From positions 12,353,001 to 12,417,000 of the forward strand of contig JAVTVX010000027.1 of NCBI GenBank assembly GCA_033439265.1: DNA of 64,000 nucleotides. Direction: 5' to 3'. The DNA comes from Dillenia suffruticosa (lineage: Eukaryota; Streptophyta; Magnoliopsida; Dilleniales; Dilleniaceae). The notes beneath the pieces were generated by a model, which made no database searches, was not told the DNA's origin, and was given only the letters and a program-made list of their open reading frames with translations. The first letter of the stretch is position 1; each line of letters starts with the position of its first letter. Of this stretch, positions 24,882 to 36,013 are shown one piece after another. Made by a program: the position numbers and the translations under genes.

Positions 24882-27612
24882 TGTAAGACTAAAAAAAAGG
24901 AAAAGAAAAATCAAATCCCACTTCTTATTCTCTCCCCTCCCCCACTTTCCCAATTTCACTCTCCCAAAAACCCACCCCCTATCTTCTCTCTCCCTCTCTT
25001 AGTCTTGATCAACAAAATACAATCTTACCATTGTGATTGCCCTTACTACTGCTATCATTGATCAATCAACCAAATAATCTTCCTTTCTTGCTTAATTGCA
25101 TTGCGATTCTATGCGGTAGGCATTTGCTCTTTCTCTCGTCTCTCTGTCTCTCTATCTCTGTCTCTGTCTCTGTCTCTCTATTCAATCATCCAGTGATTCA
25201 CTCTTGTCTGATCACCTTTATGTGCCCAAGATTCAGCCTTTAGATGGGTAAGGAACATTTGAGATTAAGAATCAAAGCCAAGGAACATGTTCGATCTTGT
25301 TATTCATCGTTGTTGTGCCTGGTAAGATCTTTTGAAATCCCTTCATTTTCCTCTGTTGTCTCAAAATAAAACCAAAATCCAACTCCTTTTCCAAGCATCC
25401 ATTGGATTGTTGAAGCAAATCCATGGTTTGATTTTGGTTTTCAGGTCCAAACCCTCTTCTCCTCCGTTTAATATACGAAGAAATCCTAGGTGAGTGGGTA
25501 TTTTGCTTCCTTCAATTTTCTCTTGATTTTCTATTATTTTTAGCATGTGAAACTATGTGGATGATGACCTACTTTGCTGGATTTGAACCTGTTAACTTTC
25601 CCCTAAAATTCTGATGTTGTGTGCTCTAGTTGCCTAGCTTAAGCAAGGATGAGTAAGATTCTTGAGCATTTTAGAAGTCTGTTTGCTTCATGGCATATGA
25701 TGAATGCCTGTGAATTTTGGTTATGCATGATTTTTTGAATTATTACTTGATTCTAGACCTAAATTGAATGTGATGAGGGGTTACTAGAGTAGAATGCAAA
25801 GTTTCATATTTGGGTTGAAATTCTTGATTTTTGCATAATGGGCAGTATGAGTATATGTGATCTATCCTTCATAACTTTCTTTGTACAAAAGCAAATCAAG
25901 TTAGGATTTTTGCATATAAAACTAGACTCCCATATCTTGAAAATGAGATATGATTAATTGAAATATGATAAGAGTTGGAATTTTTTTATGATTTTTCAAA
26001 AAAATTCGTAGTGCAGAAAAATATCTTGTTCTGCCCTATTTTGTCTGTTTGATTTCCTTTGATTTTGAGATACCTTTTAAACTGAATTAAACTAAACTCT
26101 GAACATAAAATTTTTAGATATATGTCTTATCGTTAATTTGAGATAAGAATCATGTGATTTATATGTATGTAGTGAAAGTTATAGCCAATTTTCTATAACT
26201 GTGCAGATTAAAAAATTTATTAGAAAACTAGAATTATGAAAATATTAAAAAGAAATCGATTGCTTTAGTGTTGGTATATGATTCAATGATTAAATTATGA
26301 TCAATAAATTAGGTTAAGGTATTGGAAGAGTTAAAAGAGGGATAATTCTCATTTGATTGGGAAATTTGTGAGTGATTACCCTCCCAAGAGATGAGTGGAG
26401 GGACCGTTGTGCCTCTAATGAGAAAAACCATTTCAAAATTCTTTTATGAATTATTTTAAATGATTTTATATGATTTTATACAAATATTTGTGATTGTCGG
26501 ATGTCTCGAAATGAAAATTTGAAATATATATGCATTCAATTTATTTGCAAATGAAAATGTGTCACATATTATTAAATAATTTATCCATAAATAGTCATAT
26601 GGTTTGATAACCATTTGTTAAAATCATAACATATTGAACGAGATTTGAATGATTATGAAAGGATGGTGTAGGTGATGCAAATAGCTGTACTCATTCTCTC
26701 AACGGCATGACCCGACGGGGTGCCATGATTTGGGATTATTGGCAAAGGAGGGTAGACGTGATCTCCTGCGGCCCCGTCGTACTATCCAGTTGCACCACCG
26801 GTAAGGTACGAGTCAAACACAAAAAAATTGAGATATAGTGTTGTGAATCGAATGAATTGAAAATCTCTTGGCGGGCTTCCACTCGGGTTCAACCAAATTT
26901 GAGTTGAAGTGGTTTATTTAAGGGAGACCTCTTGATTTTTGGAAAATATAAAAATTTTGGATGCATTCATTTTTTTTTCTTTGTAATTATCATGATTGTT
27001 GGACTATATTATTTGATAAATTGTTTGAATTACATGATTTAATATTTTCATACTCACCCCTCATTTGTTTTCACAATTATGTCATTATACTCCATTCACC
27101 GAATATTTTTATACTCACTTTTCTTTTGTTTTTTTTTTCATTTTTCAGAGGAATATTAAATTAGGAGATCTATTCGATCCTAATGTTAGACCTTGACGAA
27201 ATCGAGTTAGTTTTTTTTAGGAGATTTCTATTGGCGGTACCAGTTCTTGCCTTGGATGAATTTTTTTTAGGAGATTAGTTGGGTCTATATAAAGGGTAAT
27301 ATTTTAAATTGTAATTAAAAGTATGCCTAATCACTCATTTGGATTATCTTAAACTGTATTTAATGTTTTAAATTTTATGTTGTTGGATTTTATTTCGAAA
27401 TTGTGAAATTTTATTGGATTTATGAATGGTTCGTGGGACTTTTGAAATAGGGATGGATCGAGTGGATCATTTGTATGCTGTTGTATTGTTTAGAAAACAT
27501 GATAGATATCGATAAATGTCTTGCGTTATCCTCATGTACGAGTAGGGCTTACCCATTTGCCGAGATGAAGCGGCAGTTGTTGCATGCTCGATCCGAAAGT
27601 CGGGACATGATA
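24882..27612 (+). repeat. 3' LTR of element II
   Basis: 2,731 bp, longer than the 5' copy, starting TGTAAGACTAAAAAAAAGG after the purine-rich GTGGGGTTAAGTGT. It ends ACATGATA where the 5' LTR ends TATGACA. About 26870-26940 and 27200-27340 contain stretches not obvious in the 5' LTR, so one copy has insertions or the other deletions. Confidence 0.88.
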
Positions 27613-27770
27613 ATTATTTATAGTCAAAGATTTTTAAAAATTTAAACATTTTTGAGATTAAGGATGCTTTGGAATTTTAGAAAAGTTTTATTCCTTTTAC
27701 TTAGTCCAAAATAATTAGAATCATAGGGGATTTCTCTTCGTAGGACCATGCCTTTGACCAGTCTCAGACC
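27613..27770 (+). repeat. Possible second internal-region start after the 3' LTR of element II
   Basis: Directly after the LTR the sequence TTATTTATAGTCAAAG resembles the primer-site region of the same element (TTATTGATATCAGAG at 19548-19562). After about 130 bp of AT-rich leader comes TAGGACCATGCCTTTGACC, reminiscent of the gag start TAGGATCATGCCTCCTAG of element I. It could be a truncated second internal region, as in a tandem LTR-internal arrangement, or chance similarity in AT-rich flanking DNA. Confidence 0.35.
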
Positions 27771-28610
27771 CTTTAGCATACTAATAACAACCGCTGTAAC
27801 AGTTGGTTAGTTAAATCCATGCCGATGTATTAACTATCTCATCTATGTCCCGACTGATGTGCTCCACAAACTCACGTGCGGCCGTTACCTTCAAAGTACC
27901 CTGCACACTTTAAAAGTACCCCCTAATGACCTTGCTTATGTAGCTAAATATCCAAAAGTACATAATTCAACGCTCTTTGTTTGATTTTGCGATCTACTCT
28001 CGCTGGTGGATCTTGAAGATACTGAATCAGTTCATCCTTTTGGTGATCCGCTACTGATTGGGTACAAATTTCCTCTGTCAGAAAACTTTAGTCTCCTAAG
28101 ACCATTATGAATTTGCTTGAAACCAGTGGCGAACTGAGCCAAATGATTAGTTTCCTAATTCTCCTCCCTAGGACCAATCTTGCATTGGTTAATTTTTTGT
28201 AAAGGAACATTCATCAATCGGTTGTACTCCGCAAAAGTTTGGATTCCAAGCATATTTACTGGCAAGTTGCTTGATTAGCAATAAGGAATCCCTTTGTACT
28301 TGTGTGAAATTGGCACAAAAAATTTATAACATATCCTAATGCTGAGAATGAAAGCTTGATATTCTGCTTGACTACTAGACAAAGTAGGACCCAACTTTAA
28401 CATGAACTTAGTAGTCTTCCCCGATCAACAAGTTATAGCTGCTCTAGCACCCGTCGATCCCTCGTATTTAGAACCATCAAACACCAAAACCAAAGGATGA
28501 AAGGAAACATACGTTCCGATTTTAACAAATAGGTCATCAACCTCAATACTAGGATAGTATACTAAGAAATTGATGACTACTTGACTGCTAACTTCATTAA
28601 GAACCACATT
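27770..28610 (-). pseudogene. Ty3/gypsy RNase H and integrase N-terminal relic, non-Tekay lineage
   Basis: Read on the minus strand, 28607-28425 encodes LVFDGSKYEGSTGARAAI, the start of an RNase H domain of the type found in Tat/Ogre or Athila-like gypsy elements. Further downstream, around 28000-27890, KDELIQYLQDPPARVDRKIK and LNYVLLDI followed by GVLLKCAGYFEG match the segment before the integrase zinc region in those elements. Stops and frameshifts are frequent. Only about 840 bp remain and I see no LTR, so it is a fragment, cut by later insertions. Confidence 0.65.
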
Positions 28611-29024
28611 AAGAGGAACGCAGATTAAATCAAAAGCACTGAACTAAATGAACCATCTAACCAATTTTCCTTACAGAACGGGTCAATTAAGAAAGTATTT
28701 TTCTATATTAGTTTTGTTAATAATTTGCATCTCTCTTGGTAATAAACAGTTTCAAGTCTGGTACATGCATGGTAAACAGAAAGACAGTTTTTCTATTGGA
28801 GTATATCAGCTTCTAGAATCATTCAATAATCGGTTTGCATTTGGAATGATCAAAATTTGCAGTCACTCGTGTACGTACAGATACTTGTCAATGACAACGG
28901 TAAGCAAATTGTTTAATCATGTGACAATAATTTTTATTTGCTTTATTCATGGGACGTTCTTTTATATGACCATGATTAGAAATGTTTTGTTTAGATCCAT
29001 ATCAAATTTTATAGGAGTTAGTTA
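28611..29024. other. Spacer left of CACTA B
   Basis: AT-rich. A 129-codon open frame on the plus strand has no recognisable domain or composition of a real gene, so nothing is called. Confidence 0.4.
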
Positions 29025-29300
29025 CACTACAAAATAAATGTTCTATGCAGATGGTAAAAAACCGTATGGTAAATCTAGTAAAACCGTCGAGAAAACTTTC
29101 TCTAACAGATGCATCTTCAGTTGGTTATGCATCAACCGGGATTGATCTCTCCCGACGGTTATAGTCACTGTTGGAACATGTCCCGACCTATACGGACAAT
29201 TAAAGAAGTGTTGGAAAATTGTCTTGACTTGTTTCGGTTTTAAAAACGTTGATAAATGTTATTACCCATTATCGTCGGTTATCACATTATATTAGAAAAT

Positions 29301-29636
29301 AATACTAGATTTATCGTCGATCATATAAGTGTTAAGAATTGTTATTATTTTGTATCGGTGTAAAAATATTGGTAAAAGTTATTATCTATTATCATCGATT
29401 ATCACATGTTAGGAAATAATATTAGATTTATCCTCAGTCACATAAGTGTTAAGAATTGTTATTATTTTGTATCGTTTTAAAAAACGTTGGTAAAATTTAC
29501 TATCTATTATCGTCGATTATCACATATGTTAGAAAATATTACTATAATTATTACAGGTCACCATAAAGGTTAAGAATTGTTATTTCGGTTTAAAAAAAAC
29601 ATGTTAGAAAATATTATTATATTTATCGTCGATCAC
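29301..29636. repeat. Left subterminal tandem repeat of CACTA B, about 118-bp units
   Basis: Units begin AATACTAGATTTATCGTCGA near 29301, again near 29418, and a shortened one near 29538. They share GTGTTAAGAATTGTTATTAT and TCGTCGATTATCACATGTTA. The array is interrupted at 29637 by element III and resumes at 40520. TCGTCGRTTATCAC is a candidate TnpA-binding motif, by analogy with En/Spm subterminal repeats. Confidence 0.7.
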
Positions 29637-32336
29637 TGTCACGCCCCGACCCGGGATCGTGAGCAGCCGCCCGTTACCCTGGATGCCGGCTGTATTTTTA
29701 CAGAAAATCGGGCAGAACCTCCCCATATATCGGAGGTCTCCCATATTAAAATAAACCTGTTACCTGTCCAAAAGGGGCCATCCCGGCCTCAAAATGCATA
29801 TATTATCCTCAACAACAAATCAGATTATCCTACTGCACAATTCAGGGCAACGCAAGGCTAACAAACAATTCTCCACAGTCCTAACCACAGACCTCTACTG
29901 CCATGCCCCCGTCAAAGGCATGGACAGCCGCCAGTCGCCCCTCCTGTGATTTAGAGGAGGCACCGAGCGATCCTAGAGGATAATTCTAAGACATGACACA
30001 TTCCCAAATACAGACGCAACGAAAAAGAAATGCCTCAATGCAATGTCATGCAGTGACATGAGAGTTCCACAATTTAAATGTCCATATTTATACAGTCATC
30101 CCAGAATTATAAAAATGGTCATCTATAGACCTCAGAATACAAATACATCACCAATACAAATTTGCAGCGGAAATATACAATAATTCCTCAAGTCCAGGCC
30201 TGATCTCCCAAAGAAACTGAGCGTCCTAAAAGCGACACTCCTTGTCAAATACTATCTCTAAAACAAAAGGGAAATGAGGGGTGAGTACTCGGGAAAGAAT
30301 ACTCAGTGAGTGAGTGGGTCAATGCAGTCATCAAATATGGAGTGTGAAACTGGAGTGTCAAAACGTAAGTATATAAATCATATTTCAAATCACCATGCTC
30401 TTCATTTCAACAATATATCATTTCACGCATTTTCAAGTCAAATATGCATCCAAAGCACTGTCATTAAAATCATAGAGCTGCCAGCCGAAAATGTCCTGGC
30501 AGAGGTCTACCGCGACCTATGACAGGCGCACCGGGGGTGTTATATGCAAATTTCTTTAAAGTGCTCTCTACCCCGGCGTTGGCGACGAACCTCGTCCAGG
30601 TGCTAGACTTGGAGAGGATATCCAATCCAAATCCAAATCCTCCCCCTTTCGGGTTCAACCTGGCTAGTACCGTGTAGATAATCAAATCACGACAACTCGT
30701 GGGATACCCCAGGCCTAGGCATATCCGGACGCCACCAAAGCGCCTCTCACGGTGTCCTTCGTAGCTACGGAACAATACATATCAAAGCCCTCAAGGCCAA
30801 ATCAATATCATATCAAATTGTGCCAAAGTTAGGTTCATAAACCGATGCAACATAGAGTATAAAATGACACATTATACATTTCAACCACATGGATGCATAA
30901 TTTCATAATTCAATACAGTTTTTTTGGACACTCCAACGGTTCACAAAAGTCAATTTTAAAATCGGTCAAAACATTTCCAACATACGACAAATCATGCTCA
31001 TTATCAAAATGTTGTAAAACAGGATTTACATATTAAACAAAAGTATTGAAATAAATCCCACTCACAGTTTTGGGGAAGGTAGCGCACTCCCCAATAACAC
31101 CAAAATACGTAAAACAAGGCGCCCCTCAATCGAGTCACCAAAATAGCCAACCTAATCAATCATCACGATTTTTATCAATTTCCGACTATTTCAGGGTTTA
31201 TCGTTTTTTTTTCTTAATTCGTACGAACCCTAAATTCCTCAATTTATAAACAAATCAACTAATACTACCTAATTTGACAAAGTTTATTCAAGGGTTGAAG
31301 AGATTTCATTTCTCTCACCTAGGATTCTTCGGATCTCAGATTTAGCTTTCGTTCGCCCGTCGGTTTGGTCTAAAACCTGAATGTTTCCAAATTTGAAACA
31401 ATTGCGAACAATTTAAGTCCAATTACTAAAGAGATTCGAAACCCAAGTGCGAAAAATCGAAACTTAGAGTCATTTACCTTCGCAGAGGCTCACGGACTGT
31501 CACGGGCTGTCGCGGGCTGTGGGCCGTGGGCCGCGGGCTGATGGGCTGGCGGGCCTGGTGGGCCGCGGGCCGGACTGGGCCGCGTGCTGGACTGGGCCGC
31601 AGTGGCTAGGGTCGCACTCGCGAGCTGGATCGAGCACTCACGCAGTGGGTCGCACGCTGGAGCGCTTGCGCTCGTGCTGGAGGTGCGCAGGGGCTCGGGC
31701 AGAGGCGCGCAAGGGTGCGCTGGGGTCGCGCTCTGGGTGTCGCACGCTGCTCGTGCGCTGATCGAGCGCTGCTCGCGCGCTGCTCGCGGGCTGCTCGCAC
31801 TGGGCTGGTGCTGGGCTGGCGCTGGGCTCGCGCGTTGGTCTCGCGCGCTGGGCTCGCGCTGACTCGGGCGCTGGCTCGGCGCTGGAGCGCCCTGGGACGC
31901 GCTGGGGCTCGTGCTACGGCGTGCTCGAGCGATCGCGTGCTCACACGAGGGAGGGTCGCGCTGCAGCGCTCGCGCGCTCACGAGGATGACTGCGCGGTGG
32001 CGCTAGCGCTCGCGCGGAGATGATCGCGCGGCTGTGCTCGCGCTCGCTGAGGATTGGAGATCGCGCTGCAGTCGCGCGCTCGCAAAGGATTGGAGCAGCG
32101 ACGGCCACGGCGCACTCGTGGGAGGAAGATCGTGCGGCTGATTCGGGTGGTCGCTCGCGTCGGAGGATGGCAGCAAAAGAGAGAGGCGCGGCGGCGGGGG
32201 ATCGGGAGAAGAGAGAAGAAAAGGAGAGAGGAGAAGAGAGAGAGAGAAGAGAGAAGAGAGGGGAAAGAGAGAGAGAAAATTGGGCTTTAAGCCCTAATTT
32301 TGTGTTTTTTTTTTTTTTTTTTAATTGGGTATTACA
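29637..32336 (-). repeat. 3' LTR of element III
   Basis: 2,700 bp; in plus coordinates it runs from TGTCACGCCCCGACCCGGGA to GGGTATTACA. It contains an extremely GC-rich, CpG-rich block (about 31490-32170), a GA-rich tract (about 32205-32280), then GGGCTTTAAGCCCTAA and a poly-T run. In sense orientation these GC and GA blocks lie near the LTR start, where a promoter would be. Confidence 0.95.
31490..32170. other. CpG-rich low-complexity block in the LTR of element III
   Basis: Built of short GCGCGCTGCTCGC and GGGCTGGCGCTGGGC strings with many CpG dinucleotides. Long open frames occur on both strands (for example 163 codons in the sense direction), but their products are Ala/Arg/Pro/Ser low-complexity strings, so I treat them as consequences of composition. 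The matching block in the other LTR is at about 39608-40340 and is longer by extra repeat units. Confidence 0.7.
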
Positions 32337-32354
32337 TTTTCTAACCCCTTAAAA
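32337..32354 (-). other. Polypurine tract region of element III
   Basis: In sense direction, TTTTAAGGGGTTAGAAAA lies immediately before the 3' LTR, the expected place for the plus-strand primer. Confidence 0.7.
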
Positions 32355-32384
32355 ACAAGTCTCGTCCTCGAGACTAAAAGAAAA

Positions 32385-35300
32385 CTATACAGAAAATAGA
32401 TGGGGGTACTGTTTCCTCATGGCTTCCTCAGGCTCCCAAGTTTGTTCCTCGACCTGGTCGCTCCTCCACAAAACTTTGAGAAGAGGAACCTCTTTGCTCC
32501 GTAGCTTTCTGACCTGTCGATCCAGAATAGTCACAGGCTGAACAGGTAAACTCAAGTCCTCTCGAAGCTCAACTGGCGGAGCTTCTAAAATGTGTGAGGG
32601 ATCTGGCTGATATCTCCTAAGTACTGAGACATGAAATACATCGTGAACACGCGATAGATCTGCTGGCAGCTCCAATTTATATGCTACACTTCCGACCCTC
32701 TCAAGGATACGGAAGGGCCCAATATACCTGGGACTCAACTTCCCTCGCTGCCCAAATCGAATGACTCCCTTCAAGGGAGATATCTTTAAGAATACCATGT
32801 CTCCCACAGTAAACTCTAGAGGTCGCCGCCTACGATCTGCATAGGATTTCTGTCTATCCTGGGCGGCTTTCATCCGCGTACGGATAATCCTCACTTTCTC
32901 CTTCGTCTCCTTTACCAGCTCAACATTGGTGAGTCGTCGCTCACCGACCTCATCCCAGCACAACGGGGTACGACACTTCCTCCCATACAATGCCTCGTAA
33001 GGTGGCATGCCAATACTCGCCTGATAGCTATTATTATTGGCGAACTCCACTAACGGAAGATGCCGATCCCAACTCCCCCGGAAATCCATAACACATGCTC
33101 TAAGCATGTCCTCTAAAGTCTGAATAGTTCTCTCTGACTGACCATCTGTCTGGGGGTGATACGCTGTGCTGAAATTCAGTCTAGTACCCAAAGCCTCCTG
33201 CAGACTGGGCCAAAAACGGGATGTAAATCTGGGGTCTCGATCTGATACTATCGACACTGGAACCCCATGCAGCCTCACAATCATATCAATATAGAGGCGT
33301 GCCAACCTTTCAAGCGAGTAATCACTCCTAATCGGGATGAAATGTGCGGACTTAGTAAGTCGGTCAACTATCACCCAAATAGCATCATGCTGTGCCGAAG
33401 TTCGCGGTAACCCCACTACGAAATCCATCGTGATATGCTCCCACTTCCACTCAGGAATGGGAAGGGGCTGCAATGTGCCAGCTGGACGCTGGTGCTCAGC
33501 CTTCACCTGCTGACATACAAGGCAACAAGCAATGAATTCTGCAATTTCCCGTTTCATACCCGACCACCAATAACTGTCTCTGATGGTGCGGTACATTTTG
33601 GTACTACCGGGATGTAAAGCATAGGCAGATGAATGAGCCTCCTCAAGAATAGCCCTGCGAAGATCACTATCTGCCGGTACACATACTCGATCTCGAAAAA
33701 CCAACAGTCTATCCTTGCGAACTCTAAAGTCGTCAATATCACCTCTGCTGGCTTTCTCATAAATACCTCGGAGCTCTTCGTCACTCTGCTGAAGCTCCCT
33801 GATACGATCGAGCAAACTCGGTCGAACATCAAATCTGGCTAGTATAGCTCCCTGATCATCACTAGCTAACCTGACTCCCAAAGCTCGGAGTCCCAATAAA
33901 CACGAGAGATAAGTACTCTCGGTAGTCTGAGAAGAGGAAGATGATTTCCGACTCAAGGCATCAGCCACCACATTAGCCTTGCCCGGATGATAATCAATAA
34001 TGAGGTCATAATCCTTTAGCAGCTCTAACCATCTCCGCTGCCTCAAATTCAGCTCCCTCTGAGTGAACAGATACTTTAGACTTTTGTGATCTGTAAACAC
34101 TCTGCATGTGACCCCATATAAATAGTGGCGCCATATCTTTAGTGCAAAGACTATGGCCGCCAACTCCAAATCGTGCGTAGGATAATTCACCTCATGCTTC
34201 TTTAGCTGCCGCGAAGCATAGGCGATAACTCTACCATCCTGCATCAATACACAGCCCAATCCCTGCCTGCTGGCGTCACTGTACACCACATACTCTCGAC
34301 TACTCGTGGGAAGGGCTAGAATCGGAGCGGACGTCAATCGCTGTTTGAGCTCCTGAAAGCTCACCTCACAACGATCATCCCATACAAACTTGATACATTT
34401 TCGTGCCAATCTAGATAACGGAGCCGCAATTTGAGAAAAGCCCTCTACAAACCTACGGTAATACCCGGCTAGACCAAAAAAACTCCTGATCTCAGTCACT
34501 GTCTGTGGCTGCTCCCATCTCAAGATAGCCTCAACTTTCTGCGGATCAACAAAGATACCTTCCGCAGAAACTACATGGCCAAGAAAACCAATCTGCCGCA
34601 ACCAAAATTCACACTTGGTGAAGTTGGCATAAAGCTGTCTCTCACGAAGAGTCTGCAAAATCACCCTAAGGTGCTGAGCATGCTCATCATCACTCCGCGA
34701 GTAGACTAAGATATCATCAATAAAAACAATGACGAACCGATCCAAATAATCGTGAAAAATTCGGTTCATTAGGTCCATAAATGCGGCAGGAGCATTAGTC
34801 AGCCCAAACGGCATGACCAAAAACTCATAATGTCCGTATCGGGTGCGGAAAGCCGTCTTAGGCACATCCTCGGCCCTAATCCGCAGTTGATGGTAACCCG
34901 ACCGGAGATCTATCTTCGAGAATACTCTGGCACCCTGTAACTGATCAAAGAGATCATCAATACGTGGTAGTGGGTACCGATTTTTAACGGTAACTTTGTT
35001 CAGCTGTCTATAATCTATACATAGCCGAAATGTGACGTCCTTCTTTTTCACAAACAACACCGGTGCACCCCACGGAGACATGCTAGGACGGATAAACCCC
35101 TTATCCAGCAACTCCTGCAGCTGGACCTTGAGCTCTCTCAGCTCAGCCGGCGCCATCCTGTATGGCGGCATAGAAATAGGGGTAGTCCCCGGAGCTAAAT
35201 CGATCTCAAAGTCAAACTCCCGAACAGGTGGTAGTCCAGGCAGCTCCTCGGGGAAAATATCAGGAAAGTCCTGTACCACTGGGACATCCTCCAGTCTCGG

Positions 35301-35767
35301 TCCTTGAGCAGTGGTGTCAATGATATGAGCCAGGTAAGTCACACATCCGCGGCGAATCATGCGTCTAGCCTCCAAAACTGAAATGACACAGCGGGGTAAA
35401 ACCCGCCTCTCGCCCTCAAAAATCAACACTGGCTGATCGGGTTTTCGAAACTCCACCTGCTTCTTAAAGCAGTCAACCGAAGCCCGATGCATATGTAGCC
35501 AATCCATCCCCAAGATGGCATCAAAATCAGTCATGGCGAGAGGGATTAGATCTGCCTTCAGCACTGTATCCCCAACTTTGATTTCACATTCTCTATACAC
35601 TATGCCGCGCACAATCTGCTCACCCAGAGGAGTGATGACCGATATCTCCTCGTCCAAAGGTGAGAGCGGTCTGTCAGAGTGTCGGGAGAATTTATCGCTC
35701 ACATACGAATAATTAGACCCCGTGTCAATAAGGATACGAGCATCTATTCCGAAAATGGGTAGAGTAC
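32385..35767 (-). CDS. pol of element III: protease, RT, RNase H, integrase, chromodomain
   Basis: The open frame starts at 35930 (1,181 codons), but homology to pol begins at about residue 56, i.e. 35767, just after a putative 3' splice site. By residue of the 1,181-codon frame: protease with LIDTGS (D69), RT about 230-460 with catalytic FIDD (D405, D406), RNase H about 545-660 with D552, E589 and D614, integrase zinc region (H766, H773, C803, C806), catalytic D836, D897 and E933 (the last two spaced 35 residues apart), and a C-terminal chromodomain at about 1132-1178, which targets integration to modified chromatin in chromoviruses. All catalytic residues are present. The first 55 residues look like translated intron. 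The domain order and chromodomain place it in the Tekay/Del clade. Confidence 0.95.
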
Positions 35768-36013
35768 CTATCATTGAACAAAATGCACATAGACTTAGAA
35801 TAATTTCAAACTTGACATGTATATATATATGTCCAAATAGTTGAGCCTCTAGGGCTTCTACAATCTCGGTGTACAAAAATGTCAGAGTAGTATCATGTCG
35901 ACAAAAGGGAACACAACATACAATACCCATACGACTGATACAATGCTGACATCCTCAAAAGAAGTGAGAATACGAATAGAGATCCTATTCTACAGGATCA
36001 GAAGGAGGAGTAC
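35768..36013 (-). other. Putative gag-protease intron of element III
   Basis: 246 bp, starting GTACTC and ending GATAG on the minus strand. Gag and pol lie in the same frame but are separated by TAG (35985-35987) and an in-frame TGA further on. Excision of exactly this stretch would keep the frame and join gag residue 478 to pol residue 56, for a predicted polyprotein of about 1,604 residues. Both boundaries carry GGTACT, so a duplication-flanked insertion is a formal alternative. Elements I and II are interrupted at the homologous place. Confidence 0.65.

Larger units (their letters stand above)
17054..27612 (+). mobile_element. Ty3/gypsy Tekay-type LTR retrotransposon II, decayed
   Basis: A degenerate element of 10,559 bp, same orientation as element I. 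Both LTRs begin TGTAAGACTAAAAAAAA. The left ends TGACA and the right ends TGATA (one C-to-T change). Flanks are ATTGT (17049-17053) and ATTAT (27613-27617), one mismatch apart. A degraded tRNA-Met primer site, gag with two cysteine motifs, all pol domains and a chromodomain remnant are present. Its LTR is a different subfamily from element I, although pol aligns readily with elements I and III. An alternative reading of the right flank is given under the findings. Confidence 0.92.

Noticed and set aside
28648..29037. 129-codon plus-strand frame next to the CACTA B terminus
   Set aside because: It runs across the terminus at 29025 and its product shows no domain, so it is probably chance.
30470..30775. 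101-codon frame present identically in both LTRs of element III
   Set aside because: Identity follows from the recent duplication of the LTR; the product has no recognisable domain.
31490..31981. 163-codon open frame (and a 183-codon one at 39608-40159) in the LTRs of element III
   Set aside because: Ala/Arg/Pro/Ser low-complexity product in a CpG-rich repeat with open frames on both strands; length differs between the two LTRs.
35768..35930. First 55 codons of the long pol frame as a real protein extension
   Set aside because: No homology to pol, absent from elements I and II as coding sequence, and bounded by a putative 3' splice site; better explained as intron.
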